DNA from: Sphingobacteriales bacterium
GTDB lineage: Bacteria > Bacteroidota > Bacteroidia > Chitinophagales > Chitinophagaceae
Assembly: GCA_023251215.1 (NCBI GenBank)
Contig: JAHEZF010000125.1
Location: 1-5,549 of the forward strand
Direction of reading: 5' to 3'
DNA: 5,549 nucleotides
Part shown: one piece after another, positions 5,497 through 5,549 of the stretch
How positions within the stretch are numbered: the stretch's first letter is position 1
Layout: each line of letters starts with the position of its first letter
The notes under the pieces: generated by a model
Database searches by the model: none
Told to the model about the DNA's origin: nothing
What the model saw: only the letters and a program-made list of their open reading frames with translations
Position numbers and translations under genes: made by a program

Positions 5497-5549
5497 ATGT
5501 TGCTGATTAAAAAATATTTTCTCCTCCTGCTGCTGGCAAACCCTGCATT
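5497..5549 (+). CDS. Start of a possible exported protein (3' end outside window)
   Basis: An ATG at 5497 opens a frame that runs to the window edge, giving 17 whole codons. They read as a short charged start (MLLIKKY) followed by a leucine-rich stretch (FLLLLLAN), the n- and h-regions expected of a Sec signal peptide. The position, 59 bases after the pckA terminator and on the same strand, fits a new gene. No function can be assigned from so little sequence, and a chance ORF cannot be excluded. Confidence 0.45.
   Translation, partial: MLLIKKYFLLLLLANPA

Overview
The window looks like ordinary chromosomal DNA from a member of the Bacteroidota, most likely near Chitinophagaceae. The reasons are the moderate-to-low GC content, the protein flavour of every gene, a standalone purS, ATG starts without clear Shine-Dalgarno sequences, and a TAnnTTTG-type promoter element ahead of pckA. 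The genus-level assignment is an inference from protein style; no search was possible.

Layout. Bases 1-287 (+) hold the C-terminal part of a nitroreductase-family protein. Its stop codon overlaps, in a shared TTAA, the stop codon of a convergent four-gene cluster on the minus strand. In transcription order that cluster is an M24 aminopeptidase P (2212-3504), pssA (phosphatidylserine synthase, 1313-2128), purS (small FGAM synthase subunit, 1062-1316) and rsmI (16S rRNA C1402 2'-O-methyltransferase, 284-949). A divergent intergenic region (3505-3772) separates the cluster from pckA (ATP-dependent PEP carboxykinase, 3773-5377, +). An intrinsic terminator follows pckA at 5405-5438. The last 53 bases appear to open a new plus-strand gene with a signal-peptide-like N-terminus.

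How the genes relate. The minus-strand cluster mixes peptide turnover, phospholipid synthesis, purine synthesis and rRNA modification, so it reads as a housekeeping transcription unit rather than one pathway. pssA and purS overlap by ATGA and are probably translationally coupled. pckA looks like a separate single-gene unit for gluconeogenesis and anaplerotic control at the PEP/oxaloacetate node.

The most interesting structure is a small GC-rich palindromic repeat in an AT-leaning background. Four copies, each a C-rich/G-rich hairpin plus one extra C/G arm, form two inverted pairs: module A (951-1075, 125 bp) and module B (2094-2220, 127 bp). The modules occupy the two non-overlapping gene junctions inside the cluster. 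In all four copies the extra arm points into the neighbouring gene. The copies provide the N-terminal codons of pssA, possibly an alternative N-terminus of rsmI, and the stop codons of purS and the aminopeptidase. This resembles a REP/MITE-like dispersed element that has colonised gene boundaries. I see no defence system, CRISPR array, RNA gene or complete insertion sequence.
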